A stretch of DNA of 64,000 nucleotides from positions 124,001 through 188,000 of the forward strand of contig JAEQBH010004686.1 in the NCBI GenBank assembly GCA_016808115.1, written 5' to 3'. Source of the stretch: Tetrastigma voinierianum (taxonomy: Eukaryota; Streptophyta; Magnoliopsida; Vitales; Vitaceae). This document shows positions 23,449-35,414 of the stretch, one piece after another (within the stretch, counting starts at the first letter, position 1; every line of letters begins with the position of its first letter). The notes under the pieces are model-generated. The model was not told the origin of the DNA, did no database searches, and saw nothing but the letters and a program-made list of their open reading frames with translations. The translations under genes were made by a program, and so were the position numbers.

Positions 23449-24610
23449 TGTAAGACCCGAGAAATTCCAATTTCTGGAATAAGGACAAAATTGTAATTTT
23501 GATTACAAAAGTGTAATTACGGTTAAAAATCCGTAATTAATTCTCTAGATCTCGGATGATAAAACGGATTGTACCGTTGGAATCGTCTCGCGAAATCTAG
23601 TTAGCACATAAAATTTCATAATTTTCTGAGACAGTCGGAGTCGGCACGTTTTTCGAGGCATCACGGTTCGGTTGCCGTAAAACGATTTTCGATGTGACGA
23701 AAAGCACATATAACATGTACTCATGTACCATAAGTGGTATGAGTAGAGAAATGATGAAAATGGGCGGCCGAGATAGTGCCGAATATCAAATCTGAGAAAA
23801 GAGGGACATAATGGTCATTTTGGAAATTGATTTAAGTGACTAGAAGACAAAAACTGCTATAGTGCTTCTTCTCCTACATTTTAAAGAGGCAAAAACGTGA
23901 AATGAAGGGGAGATGATGCAGTAGCTATGGGGTTTACATTTTTAGAGAGAGAAGCACCTCCTCTCTGGCAGTTATCTCGCAATCTAGACCGCTGATTTCG
24001 ACGGAGCAAGAAGAAAATGCTCTACGCTGAGCAAAGGCCATAACTCTTGATTGCTAGTTTTGATAACCCAAGAGGTGGATTTCTCTCACTTCATGCTTAT
24101 CTCTACTTAAGGGTTTTTCCATGTTTTTGCTGGTTTAGCCGTGAGGGGTTTCGCTTTGATCGGTCCCAAACACGGACCGAATTGTTAGAAATTGGGATTT
24201 TTCCTCACCACGCTGACGCCTCGTAAATTAGTGGTTGGGGTCTTTAAATTCTGAAAATGTTGCTTTAAATCATGTATTTATATGACAAAGGCCGGGAATG
24301 GGCCGTATGATCGGTCCCAAAACATGGGACCGAATTGTGGAATTGTTTTAGATTTTTTTTGGACAGCCGTGACAGTGTGTGTGGACTGTTTGGGAGCTTT
24401 GTATCATAATTTATTCAATAAATTATGTTTTGGTAAGTAGGAGACCGGAAATGGGTAAGAAATTCGGTTCCAAAAAGTGAAACCGAGAGTCAGATATGTG
24501 GGCCCGTGACGTACCCCACTGTTGGTTTCGACCGTTAAAAATGTACCGGTTTGTGTGAAATGACCATAAAGGTCCATGTGTTTTGGCATTGAAATTGTGT
24601 GAATTGAATG

Positions 24611-27600
24611 TGTGAGACCCCGGAAAATCCAGATTCCCTAAAGGAGGGTAAATTGGTAATTTCGGTCAAAATCCGGAATTTTTCTAGATCTCAGATGACA
24701 AAACGGACTTCACCGTTGGAATCGTCTCGCGAAATCTAGCTGCCACGTCGAATTTCGTTGATTCCGGTATTACGAGATTTCACGCTTTTGAGTGCAGAGG
24801 CTGGCCTGATGACAAATGGCAAGTGTTATGGATGCCACATGCCACACCTCCAAGAGAGTGACACTTGGCACAGCAGCCACTACTACCAAACATTGAATGT
24901 GAACAAAATCCCATGGCTCACATTGAGCCATGTAAGCATAATGATGTCATAAAAGAGAGTTAAGGAATAAAAGAAACGAAGAAACGGAGAGCCACATGTT
25001 CGTTCGAGGAAGGTGAGGAGGGAATTTCATTTTGTCTCACACGTATAATGATTCAAAAAGGAGTGAGAGAAGTCAAAGAGAAAAGATATAATGAGAAATG
25101 AAGAGAAAAGAAAGAGAATTTATAAGAAATAAAAAGAACTAAACGAAATAAGCAGGCTTAATAAAACAAAAGCAAAAAGGAAACGTATGAGGAAGAAAGA
25201 AAAGATGCAAGAGTCTTGATCTCATTTTCTGTAGAGAGAAGTCTCTTCCTCTCTCTGTGATCAGAGCGATCCGACCGTCGATTCCTTCGAGACAAGAAGT
25301 AGTTGTTCTACACGGAGAGACAACTGCACTTTGCTTTATGAGTTTCTGACAACCCGAGAAAGGTAAAGGGGTTTTTCTCCTACTTGCTTTACTTCGCTTA
25401 AGTGGTCGTGAATTGGATAGTGCCAGCACTTATAAATTCCACTTTTAATAAGTATAAAATCGTACTGATTACATAAAATCGTAATTACTAAAAATCCGTA
25501 ATTAATTCTAGATCTCTACGACGAAACGGATCGCATCAAGTTAGAACTGCCCAAATCTAGTTAGCACGTAAAATTTCGCAATTTGTTGAGACAGTCGGAG
25601 TCGGCACGTTTTTCGAGGCATCGCATTGGGGTGTCGTAAATGAATTTCGATGTTAATTTAAAGGCACATATGGCATGTACCATGTACCATAAGCGGCATG
25701 TGAAGAGAACGATAAAATTCTGACGACCGATAGCATCAATGTCAAACTCTGGAGAAAGAAATGAATTAACTAAATTAAAAGGATTAAATGAATAAAGGAC
25801 AATGAAGCTACAGTACTCATCTTCATTAAATCAAAAAGCTAAGAGGGAAAAACGGGTAGAAGGGAGGGAGGACTTGCAGTAGCCAACAATGGCGTTTTTT
25901 TAGAGAGAGGATGTCCTCCTTCTCTAGAATATCGAAGATCCACCGTCGGCGGGCTTCTCGGGGCGAAGGAAAATGTTCTACGCTGGCAAAGGCGTTGGAC
26001 TCGGGATCTGAGTTTCTTCAAACTCCTTGAGGTAGGATTTTCCTACTTGCGTTTATTCCCATTTTTATGGTTTTTCCATGTTTCGGTTGGTTTGAGGTCG
26101 TGAGGGTTAAGGCTGACGTCCCAAAGTTTGGACCGAATTGATTTAAATTTATTGAAACCCCAATGTTGAAACAAATTTCACAGCCATGGCCAAGCCGTGT
26201 TTGAATTTAAAAAATTTATGATTTAAATCATGTATTGATATGAAAAAGGCCGGGAACGGGCCGTATGATCGGTCCCAAAACATGAGACCGAACTGTGGAA
26301 TTTTTGAAAGAGAAAAATGGAGCAGCCGTGACTGCTCCACTGATGTTAGGGGCTGTTTGGGTGTGATTAGTGTTATCTTGTGCATTAAATGTTGCTTGCA
26401 TGCATCATTTAAATGGATGGACATGGTTCAATTGCTGAACCGACAGCAGGATTTCCAGAATAGTAAACGAGGGTTTCACTATTCCCTAGAATAATGTTTT
26501 GAAAATATATTTTCAAGAAATATGTGTCGGGGTCGAGTGATTTAAATTAAATTACTCGTATGATCATTAGCCCAAGTGAGCTAACTTTGATGTGTGCATT
26601 AATTAATTTACATGACATGATTGTGTGAATTACATTTTGAAATATATGCATGTTTATATATTTACATGTGAATTAGATCAGATTGAATTAGCACACATAA
26701 TTCATATGCACCTAACATCCTAGGACTATAGGAGTTAGTGCATGAGATGAGTCTAGTGAAAAAGGTTCGGAGGGTAGTCTAAAATATTAAATGGTTCAAG
26801 GGTTGTCTAAAATGTTAATTATCGGAGGATGTTCCAACTAACAATATATCAACCGTCCTGAGCGTCCACTTGGATATATATTCATCTAGGGTAACCAAAA
26901 CTAAATAATATATCAACCGTTTGAGCGCCCGCTATATATTCATCGGAGGGTATCCACAACACTAATATATATCAATCCGCCTGAGCGTCCAATCGATATA
27001 TATTCATCTGAGGGTCACCTACCAATAAAATGGATACTATCATACGAGGCTTAGGCTGAGTGAGAGAGAGTCGGCAGGACTCCTGATCCAGTTGGTCATG
27101 TAGACATTCAAGTAGGATCATGCATTTGCTTGAATGTTTGTTTAAATTGAACATTGTAATCGCACTTAGGTGGTGAGTGTACCCATTTGTGTATGCATTC
27201 TCCATCGAAGCTTTAGCTCACCCCGTCGTGGGATCCCCCTTTTCACAGGTACAGGGAGCGTACGAGGAGAAGGCTCATCCTAGAGACCGTGGATTAGAAG
27301 AAAAGCCGGATTGTGGCTTTGGCTTGACGATATCTACATGTATTAGAATTTTCCCTAATTTTAATATATGTTGTATAAGAGTAAAACATTTGAACTCTTG
27401 TAACCATTGGGTATATAGTCGAATTATATTAGTATGTATTATGAGTATCGCTAGGCCTGCGGCCGTATTACTCATGGATTTGGATCTCTTGGATATATTG
27501 AATATATTGGACCGTTTGGGACAAGTCATGCAGATATTTTAATTCAGTAGAGCTCCCGTACAAAGGAGACTCGCCCGATTTTCTAAAGTGGCGCTGCAAC

Positions 27601-28354
27601 CCGAATTCACTTGTATTCCGCGGGTTGACGGGTAGTCAACGGACACCAGGGTTTTGGGGCGTCACAATAGGGATTTGTTGAGGCCTGGATGGCCGTGGTC
27701 TCGGTTCCAAAAGATTTGGACCGACTGAGGAAATCCCTAGAGTGATTTGGATGTTCACCCGCCGTTTGCAGTGTGATCAGGTGTATCGTTATCGCCATGA
27801 GAAAAAATAACATGTTTGTGTGAAATTGTGGGTCGTTCCAAGACGAATCACGGATAGTGCCTTAGCCCATGTGGGAGCTTTCAAGTTTATGTTATTATTA
27901 TAAACTGAATAAATATGATGTATGGATTAAATTTTGCTTAATATATGCATGAGTGATATATTAGCATGTTGAATGTTGTGCCATTGCATCGCACTTAGCG
28001 GAGTAACCTAGGAAATTCCACCACTGGCTTTGCCTACCCGCCGTGGACTATCTTTCTGTGTATTGAAGACGATTGGAGATGGGACGATCCGGTTTTAGAG
28101 GCGAAGAAACGCCAAGATGGCCTTATCTTGTATTTTCCAGATTTTGTAAAATTTTTAATAGAGACCCAATTTTTGTATATAAATCAGACATGCAATTATA
28201 ATGAATCCTATTTTTAGCAAAAATTATACTTAAGTTGTATGGGATGTGCGGGTCCATCGCTATTTACACATGTACGTGCCCTCATGACTTGAGACACGTA
28301 GATTTCTGGCGGTTGACGGCAGTAGTCAACTGGACACTTCAGTTTGGGGCGCCA
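24611..28354 (+). mobile_element. Family-A-related LTR (diverged subfamily), plus strand, third level of the nest
   Basis: It starts TGTGAGACCCCGGAAAATCC at 24611 and ends 'cagtttggggcgcca' at 28354. Both ends and the order of blocks match family A ('cggacttcaccgttggaatcgtctcgcgaaatctag' at 24704), but the body differs more from the other copies. The segment at 24770-25420 has no counterpart in typical family-A LTRs. It is interrupted at 25421-27666. Flanking bases do not give a clean duplication. I read it as a solo LTR of a related subfamily. Confidence 0.65.
25421..27666 (+). mobile_element. Family-A LTR, plus strand, innermost level of the nest
   Basis: It starts at 25421 with a worn TGTAAGACCC (TGCCAGCACTTATAAATTCC) and ends GGTTTTGGGGCGTCACA at 27666. 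ATAG lies on both sides (25417-25420, 27667-27670), probably the remnant of a GATAG duplication. It contains every block of the family, including a minisatellite near 26770-27010 and a palindrome near 26265-26290. Open frames such as 27177-27542 are chance frames that recur in sister LTRs without conservation. Confidence 0.8.
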
Positions 28355-29469
28355 TTTAATGGCTTGCATGTGTAGAAATTAATTTGGAGAGTTGGTCGAT
28401 CAAAGAATTATTAGGTTAATACTTGTAAAAGAACACAATGACACAATTATATAGGAATTCGGAATTGTGTTGTAAGCCATTGGTGATGACATGATTTGCT
28501 CAAGTGAACTAGATTGGGTGAGATTGATGCGGAATTACATGTAATTGTAGTTGATTGAAAATATGCATATTGACATATTGTGTAAATGATTTGAAATGGC
28601 ATAATGCATTTTCATATGAATAAAATCTAGAATTAGGTGTGAGTGCATGACATGGTTTTTAAAACGGACATGGTTGCGTGAAGGACTTCACAGGATGATA
28701 TTCCTGGAGACCTGGGTTGGGAGATGGGCCAACAGACATTTCGATGAGGACTACGACCGCTTCGAAAGCTCACCAACCAATTCACCTCGGAGGGTAGTCC
28801 CATATTTTTACCGACACGTTCGGTAGTATATTTTCAAGAACAACAAGTTTTGTTTTGAAAATGATTATTTTCTCATACATGGCTTAGGCAAGTGTGAGTG
28901 AGTCGGTGAGGACTCATGACATGGGGTGATCATGTGCATATTCAAGTAGGATCATGAATTTACTGAGTGTGTGTTTACTGAGCATTGCACGCACTTAGGT
29001 GGGTGAGTAGCCCACTTAGGTGATTCTCCCACTGAGCTTTAACTCACTCCCGTCGTGGGACCCTTTATTTTACAGGCACAGAGCGTGCGAGTGTGCTCGT
29101 CCTAGAGATTTACAAGAAAGCCGGGATGTGGCTTTGGTGGTTGTACATGTATTAGAACTCTTCAAGTTTAATATATGTATTATTTAAGAGTAAAAATATT
29201 AACTCTTGTAACTATTGGGTATATAGTTGGATTCATAGTCGGCATGCATATTGAGTACTGTTATGGGCCCAAGTGGCCATATTTGATATATATTGCATAT
29301 ATCAGACTGCTTGGGGATGTGTTTATGCAGTGTGATGTAATTGGGTAGAGCCCCCACAAAGGAGACTCTCGCCTCGATTTTCTTCCTAAGTGGCGCTGCA
29401 ACCCGACATCCACTCAGATTCACGGCTGATTCGTGCAGTCAACGGACCCCCGGGTTTTGGGGCGTCACA

Positions 29470-29474
29470 TGAAG
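29470..29474. repeat. Target-site duplication TGAAG, right copy
   Basis: It abuts the GGCGTCACA end of the plus-strand LTR. Confidence 0.88.
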
Positions 29475-29879
29475 ACTATTCACTATTTTGTCTTCTTGTG
29501 ACTTAAATCAAACTTAAAAATGACCATTTTGTCACTTCTTTCCCAGTTTTGACATTCGACACTATCTCGGTCGTCCATTTTCATTATTTCTCTACTCATG
29601 TCACTTATGGTACATGAGTACATGTTATATGTGACTTTCTTCACATCGAAAATCGTTTTACGGTACCCGAACCGCGATGCCTATTAAAACGTGTCAACTC
29701 CGACTGTCTCGAAATTTTACGTGCTAGCTAGATTTTACGAGACGATTCCAACGGTGGAATCCGTTTCGTCATCCGAGATCTAGAGAATAAATTTCATATT
29801 TTTGACCGAAATTACAATTTTATAACCAAAATTACGATTTTGCCATTTTTCCAGAAATTGGAATTTCTCGGGTCTTACA

Positions 29880-30028
29880 GTTTTTTTATGGCCTCATGTT
29901 CTCTACCTATGACAAAAATGAAGATGTGAATATTCGAGAGTTAATGAATTATGTTTGAGAAATATTTTTATATTTATCATAAATTTATGACAAATGATGT
30001 TATGTATTATGATGTGTCTCTATTGTAG
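29880..30028 (+). other. CNL intron remnant, ends in a splice acceptor
   Basis: AT-rich, closing with 'gtctctattgtag' directly before the next LRR exon. The first 70 bases could be the tail of an LRR exon, since 'tttatggcctcatg..ctacctatgac' resembles 15975-16010. This could not be settled. Confidence 0.5.
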
Positions 30029-30440
30029 GTTTCATTCCCGAAGTTGGAGGTGTTAAAACTCAGTAGTCTTTCCATGTTGAAAAGATATGGCATCCCCAAC
30101 ACAAATTCTCTGACAAATTACGAATATTAAGTGTAGATAATTGTCCACGGCTAGCCAATCTTATCCCATCTCATTTGATACAGAGCTTCCAAAATTTGAA
30201 AGAGTTAGTTGTGGATGATTGTAAAGTCCTAGAATATGTGTTTGATCATCAAGGACTTAATAGAGATGATGGAATCCTCCCAAAAATAGAAATTCTAAAG
30301 TTAGAGGAACTACCTAAATTGAGGCTTACCTTCTACAAGGACAAGAATGACAACATGCCATATCATTTATCTCTTTCCAAGTTCACGGCTTTGGAGCACA
30401 TTAAAGAGCTACATATCATTAACTGTAATCCCTTGTAATG
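30029..30440 (+). pseudogene. CNL LRR exon, one frameshift and an early stop
   Basis: The acceptor is 'ttgtag' and the exon starts VSFPKLEVLKLSSLSMLK. A base is missing near 30083, after which the frame reads LANLIPSHLIQSFQNLKELV, then VFDHQGLNRDDGILPKIEIL and HLSLSKFTALEHIKELHIIN, and stops at TAA (30436-30438) just before GTATGT at 30441. It is the same LRR repeat unit as the other exons. Its 3' half (from 30281) is the first copy of a tandem duplication whose second copy begins at 31424. It preserves the uninterrupted site (30401-30405) at which its sister was hit by the 9.4-kb retrotransposon. Confidence 0.85.
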
Positions 30441-31423
30441 GTATGTTAGTTTTCTCCCATATATTTTTTTGTTTTTCCTATGCCACTTAAAATATTTAGA
30501 GACATTTACTCATAAAATAAACATTTTTTAAAAGTATGAGAAGAGGACATTAATCTTTACAATAATTTTATTAAATTAAATTTAAATAATAAACAATTAT
30601 GAATAATACTTAAATTACACATGTTGAAAAATAAAATTTTTAAAGTGAAAATTAATTTTAAAAGGATAAATGTATTATATAATAATATCTTAAAAGGTAA
30701 AAATGGTAGTTATTTTATAGTTTAGAAAGAAAAATATATTAGGTGCTAATTGAAATATTTGCAATGAATTAAAATTTAATTCAAATAATAATGTTATATT
30801 TAGAATTAAATAACATTTGGGAAAATCATGTTAAGATGTTATATGATTAAGATAACATTTTACTTTTGAAAATATAAAAAAGAGTCAAATATATTTTATT
30901 TCATATAAGGAGACTAATTAATTTCTAATTTTAAACAATCACCACAGTTAATAATTTTATACCTAGTTTTTAAAAACACTCATGGTCTATAAATAATATT
31001 AAGTGAGCTGGTTAAGAATAAAGTTACACCAATTTTTTAATTTTAAAAATATTAACACTAATATTAAAATAAATAAAAAAGCATTGGAAGTTTATTGTAA
31101 TCTAAATAAAAAAAGTTATAAATATAGCAATGAAAAACAAATTTAAAAGGGATTTTTTTTTATTAAAGTAGTTAGAAGTTATTGAATTATATAGACTTCG
31201 TATTTTAATGTTTATTACAGCTATAATTTACAATTATTTATGTCATGTATTATATTGTTTTTCTAATGTAGGTTTCATTCTTTCCTAATTTGGAGGTTCT
31301 GGTTTTAGAAAGATTTTCCAAGTTGAAGAAAATAGATTTTGGAACCAAGCCAAAATTAAGAACACTAATATTGAAGAACCTACCTGAGTTAAGCAATATT
31401 CGGAGCAATGGTTATGAGAATGC
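30281..31423 (+). repeat. Tandem duplication inside the CNL, copy 1
   Basis: It runs from the middle of one LRR exon through the intron into the middle of the next exon. Starting at CAAAAATAGAAATTC it is repeated, nearly base for base, from 31424. The length is 1,143 bases, against 1,145 for copy 2 after removing the retrotransposon. Repeat ends fall in exon sequence ('gagaatgc' then 'caaaatag'). Confidence 0.85.
30441..31271 (+). other. CNL intron (duplicated), no gene seen
   Basis: AT-rich, ending 'ttctaatgtag' at 31271. It is the sister of the intron at 41026-41854, with long identical stretches and small indels. Confidence 0.7.
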
Positions 31424-31547
31424 CAAAATAGAAATTTTAAAGTTAGAGGAACTACCTAAATTGAGGCTTACCTTTTATAAGGACAAGAATGACAACATGC
31501 CATATCATTTATCTCTTTTCAAGTTCACGGCTTTGAAGCACATTAAA
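31272..31547 (+). pseudogene. CNL LRR exon, first part, split by a retrotransposon
   Basis: The acceptor precedes VSFFPNLEVLVLERFSKLKK. The frame stays open with TKPKLRTLILKNLPELSNIR, then KIEILKLEELPKLRLTFYKD and FKFTALKHIK up to the junction. At 31548 the LTR start TGTAAGACCC follows directly, and an open frame runs on into it for about 15 residues (CKTREISISGVRAKS). The exon resumes at 40984 with 'agagctacatatcatt', exactly where the uninterrupted sister exon continues. LRR content and the splice site are as in neighbouring exons. Confidence 0.87.
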
Positions 31548-33475
31548 TGTAAGACCCGAGAAATTTCAATTTCTGGAGTAAGGGCAAAATCGTAATTTTG
31601 ATTACAAAATTGTAATTTCGGTTAAAAATCCGTAATTTAATTCTCTAGATCTCGATGATAAAACGGATTTCACCGTTGGAATTGCCTCGCGAAATCTAGT
31701 TAGCACGTAAAATTTCGTAATTTTCCGAGACAGTCGAAGTTGACACGTTGAGGCATCGCGTTTCGGGTGCCGTAAAACGATTTTCGATGCGACGAAAGTC
31801 ACATATAACAAGTACTCATGTACCATAAGTGGTATGAGTAGAGAAATGATGAAAATGGATGGTCGAGATAGTGCCGAATATCAATTCTGGTAAAAGAGGG
31901 ACATAAAGGTTATTTAGAAATTTGATTTTAAGTCACTAAAGGACAAAATTTCAAATAGTGACCTTCTTCATTAAATCAAAAGAGAGAAAAACGTGGGAAG
32001 CAGAATTGGGGATCCAGTGGCTTCATTTTTGAGAGAATTCTTTTAGAGAGAGAAACTTCTCTCTAGAAATACACAAGATCCAACCGTCACGGCCTTCTGG
32101 CGAGAAGGAAAACGTTTCACGCTGGGAGTAGGCGCTATGGGCCCTGGATTGTGAGTTTTTGACAAACTCCAAAAGGTAGGATTACTCCCTACTTGATTTT
32201 TATTCCTATTTTAAGTGTTTTGTCGATGTTTCGGTTGAATGAGGCCGTGAGGGGCCGTTTGATCGGTCCCAAAACTTGGGACCGAATTGATAAAATTTTT
32301 GAAAGAAAATGGAGTGTACCAGATCGCTTCCATGGTCGTTTAGGTTGATTTGGGTGTGTCTTCATGTGTTAATCATGTATTGGTATGGAAAAAGGCCGGA
32401 ATGGCTGGTAGATGCGGGTTCATGCGAACCGATGACTTGTTGAGTGTTGGAACCAGAAACCCTGTGGTTTTACTGCCTTGGGAATAGTGACACTAAAAAA
32501 ATGTATTTCGTGAAAATATGTAAGCTTGGTTGGCACTGAATCTAAATGTTTGTGTTTGAACATTAGCCTATGAGCTAATTTTGGTGTTTGAAATGATAAT
32601 ACATAACATGTTTGTGTGATTTAATTTTTTATGAATATATTCTATTTATATATTCGTGCATGTGGTTGGGGATCGTATTGGAAACGGCATACATGCATTC
32701 CATATGACCGGAACATCCTAGACTATAGGAGGATTGCATGAGATGAGTCAGAGAAAATGGTTCGAGGTTGTCTAAAATTATTAAATGATCTGAGGGTAAA
32801 GGTCCAAACTTCTTAAAATATCAATCATTCAGAGAGTTCCTAAATTGATATATCTCTATGTAGTCCACTAAATATAACATCGGAGGGTAGTCCACCAATA
32901 AAAAACTATAATTCTCATAATGGTACTTAGGCGAGTGAGAGAGCTCATGAGGACTCGATCCGAGTTGGGTCATGTAGACATTCAAGTAGGATCATGCATT
33001 TGCTCGAACGCTGTTTACTTTGAAACATTGCAATCGCACTTAGGCGTGGTTAGTAGCCCACTTAGGCGCATTCTCCAATGAGGAGCTTTAGTTCACCCCG
33101 TCGTGGATCCCCCTTTACAAGTACAGGGAGCTATGAGAGACGGCTCGTCCCAGAGGTCGAGCTAGAAGAAAGCCACAGGCTTTGATGTATACATATTAGG
33201 AACTTAAGTTTAATGTATATGCTGTATAAGAAGAATTTATTAACCTTGAACCGTTGGATGAAGGCTTATGCATTGGTGATGAGTATTGTAATATACCCAA
33301 GAGGCCGTTTACTCATGATTGCTGGGATTGGGACAGTTTATGTGTTCAGATTTGCAGAGCTCCCGCACAAAAGAGATTTCTCGCCTCGATTTTCGTGAAA
33401 AATGCTCTCCGTCACCAGACATTCACGAGTATTCCGCGAGTCGACGGTAGTCAACCCGACCTGCTCGTACGTCAC
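31548..33475 (+). mobile_element. 5' LTR of the plus-strand family-A element
   Basis: It begins TGTAAGACCCGAGAAATTTC and ends at 'cgtacgtcac', just left of the primer-binding site. It holds the GGTCCCAAAACTTGGGACC palindrome (32265-32283), worn minisatellite units near 32790-32900, and the 'gtagacattcaagtaggatcatg' block at 32972. Promoter and polyadenylation signals should lie here, but I cannot place a TATA box with confidence. Confidence 0.88.
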
Positions 33476-33479
33476 GCCT

Positions 33480-33491
33480 TGGTATCAGAGC
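33480..33491 (+). other. Primer-binding site TGGTATCAGAGC
   Basis: It starts 4-5 bases after the LTR end and is the sequence complementary to the 3' end of plant initiator methionine tRNA, used by most plant gypsy and copia elements to prime minus-strand DNA. Confidence 0.92.
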
Positions 33492-33859
33492 TTAGGTATA
33501 CGAATACCTAGGGAGCTCGGATTGGGTATCCATCACCACTAGGTGGTTTGATGTGGAGTATAGGTATATGGAAAACCTAGAGAATAAGGGCTTGGGCTTA
33601 GGCCATAGTCGAGTAAGAGCATCACCACTAGGTGTGGTTCGATGTTCGGTTTAGGTATGAGATTACCTAGAAAATCACGGGACAAAACTAGGACACTTCA
33701 TGCATGTGTTGATGTGTTTTGTGTGATTTGGTGAATTATTGTATGATGGTGTGTATGCCATGTTTTATGTGTGTTGTGGAATGTTTGGTGCTTAGTGATT
33801 AGCACTTGGTATGTTGGAAAATGTTTAGAGTTTTTACAATGTAAAAAAAATGGAACAAA

Positions 33860-34130
33860 GAGAAGAAATGAAAATAAATTTCATAAATTTATTTGGTTTA
33901 AAGGTGAAGAAATTTAATTTTCTAAGATTTTACAAGTGGTAAAATTGAAGAAAATGGAAGAAAATAAATTTTTATAAATTATTTTGATGGAAAAATTTTC
34001 AATGAAAACTGAAAAAGAAATAAATTTATAAATTTATTTGGTTATGAGGTGAGAAAATAATTTTCTAAGATTTTATATGGTAAATTTAAGAAAAAAGGGT
34101 AAAATAAATTTTTATGAATTTATTTGAGTG
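33860..34130. repeat. Leader hairpin repeat, AAATAAATTTA/TAAATTTATTT
   Basis: Four to five units about 55-65 bases apart, each with a near-perfect AT palindrome followed by 'gaaaatt..tctaagattttac'. The same array is found reversed at 56455-56830 and 59225-59620. Confidence 0.8.
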
Positions 34131-34479
34131 TCCAAGAAAATGAAAAAAAAAAGAAAAAAAAAATGATTTTTAGTGATTTTTAGTGATTTTTCCACTGCTG
34201 GAAAATAAATGAAAAAAAAATTAATTATAATGAAAAAAAAAACGAAAAAAAAATTTGTGCATAAAAATTGAATTGGGCTACTGCCCAAACAATATTGTGA
34301 GAAAATTTTTGTATTGCAAGGCTAGAAATTGTATTGCAAGATATTTGAAGGGCTGGGTTGCAATATAAATATTGTATCAAGAAAAGGTTGGAAATTATAT
34401 TGCAATACACATAAAATTGTACGCAAAGAAGGAAAGTTGGCTTAGGGCGAACCGTCACAACAAAATTTTGCATCGTGAC

Positions 34480-34720
34480 CGGGAAGGGCAGGGCCAGAGG
34501 AATTGCGCGTCGCAATACACTGCGTATCAGACCAAAGACAAGGCGCCTGGCGCTGCTGCGGCTGGGCTGGCGCTCAGCCGGGCGCGGCGCCAGCGCCACA
34601 GCGCCGGGCGGGTACCGCGCCGAGGCAAAGGCGCGGCGTGCGGCATGGGCGCAGGCGCGCGGGCGGGGCGTGGCAAACAAGGTAAGGGGCGGAGGGCGTG
34701 CGGTGGCACACGCTGAGTAC
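34480..34720. other. GC-rich block in the leader of the plus-strand element
   Basis: About 240 bases dominated by GCGCC, GGCGC and GGGCG words inside otherwise AT-rich DNA. Counterparts lie at 49150-49350 and 55740-56050, but their sequences hardly align and their lengths differ. Confidence 0.7.
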
Positions 34721-35414
34721 GGGCGTGAAGAAAGTGGTATACACAAGAGTGCGAAGCGCAAGAGATCTGACGCATGCTGGCTGCAGCTGGCTGGGCGGTA
34801 GGGCTACGCTCGGGCGCCATGAAGGCAGATCGTGCACCGGTGCACCCGACTTGATTTTCAAATCGGCTTCGACCGCATTTTCCCGAGTCAATAAATGAAC
34901 AATCGCTCATTGTAAAATAAATTCAAAAAATATTTATTAAAATCAAATCAAATCAAATAAATTTTGATAAAATTTCGAAAATAAATTTCTAAAAAATAAA
35001 ATTTTGTTGAAAACAATATTTAACAAATTTATTATGTATACACTGAAGTTATGTGTATGATTAGAGGTCTCACGTGTTTATGCTCTAGATACTGTATTGG
35101 ATTTAACTATCATTTGAAATCGTGATTGCGCGGTAGTTGCGTAGAAAATTATATGCATGGTGTAATGCGTATAGAAAAAAAAAAGGGTGAATGCTAAGGT
35201 TATGAGCTATAACCTTAAGGAGTTGGATACTGAAATGAACAAGAGAGCCTAGAACCTTCTTGGAATAAATAAATTGAGTGGCTGGAATTTAGCGCCACTT
35301 AGAAAATGAACTACCGGCTTCATGGCTGTTAAGTCTATTAGTAATCAACATCCGTGATTACTAGTTAGGATCAAGTGAAAAATTAAATGATTCTTGTTGC
35401 CATATTAATTGTAA

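Larger units (their letters stand above)
23449..29469 (+). mobile_element. Family-A LTR, plus strand, with perfect TGAAG duplication; host of two further LTRs
   Basis: It starts TGTAAGACCCGAGAAATTCC at 23449 and ends TTTTGGGGCGTCACA at 29469. Flanks are TGAAG on both sides (23444-23448, 29470-29474), and the host reads 'gagatgaagactattcac' when joined, as in the intact LTR near 62711-62735. Host pieces are 23449-24610 and 28355-29469, which together make a normal LTR of about 2.3 kb. No internal region is present, so it is a solo LTR. This is the best-defined integration of family A in the window. Confidence 0.9.
17679..29879 (-). mobile_element. Family-A LTR, minus strand, host of the nested stack
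   Basis: The left end reads TGATCGCCCC (worn TGTGACGCCCC) at 17679 and the right end 'tttctcgggtcttaca' at 29879. Host pieces are about 17679-18780, 22921-23448 and 29470-29879, which join into one LTR in the right order: 'ccaaacagtccctcacgg..' at 23060, the CG-rich splice-like block at 23250-23390, then the 'gatgaag|actattcac' break, then the TGTAAGACCC start. It sits in CNL intron DNA next to the exon at 30029. Flanks GCTTT and GTTTT are only a partial duplication. No internal pol region is attached, so it is a solo LTR. Confidence 0.82.
33492..35414 (+). other. Long leader of the plus-strand element, with hairpin repeats and a GC-rich block
   Basis: There are 1.9 kb between the primer-binding site and the first gag ATG. 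Left part: repeated 'atacctaga..atcaccactaggtg' units near 33500-33680. Middle: tandem AAATAAATTTATAAATTTATTT-type palindromes (33860-34130). Right: a GC-rich block (34480-34720) followed by AT-rich DNA. Frames crossing the GC block on both strands are compositional and not genes. Confidence 0.7.

Noticed and set aside
27177..27542. 121-codon plus-strand frame
   Set aside because: It lies wholly in a family-A LTR and sister LTRs do not keep the frame.
34225..34910. Overlapping frames of 60-178 codons on both strands in the GC-rich leader block
   Set aside because: They arise from GC-rich composition with few stops, have low-complexity Ala/Arg/Pro content, and are not kept in the sister blocks at 49150 and 55740.
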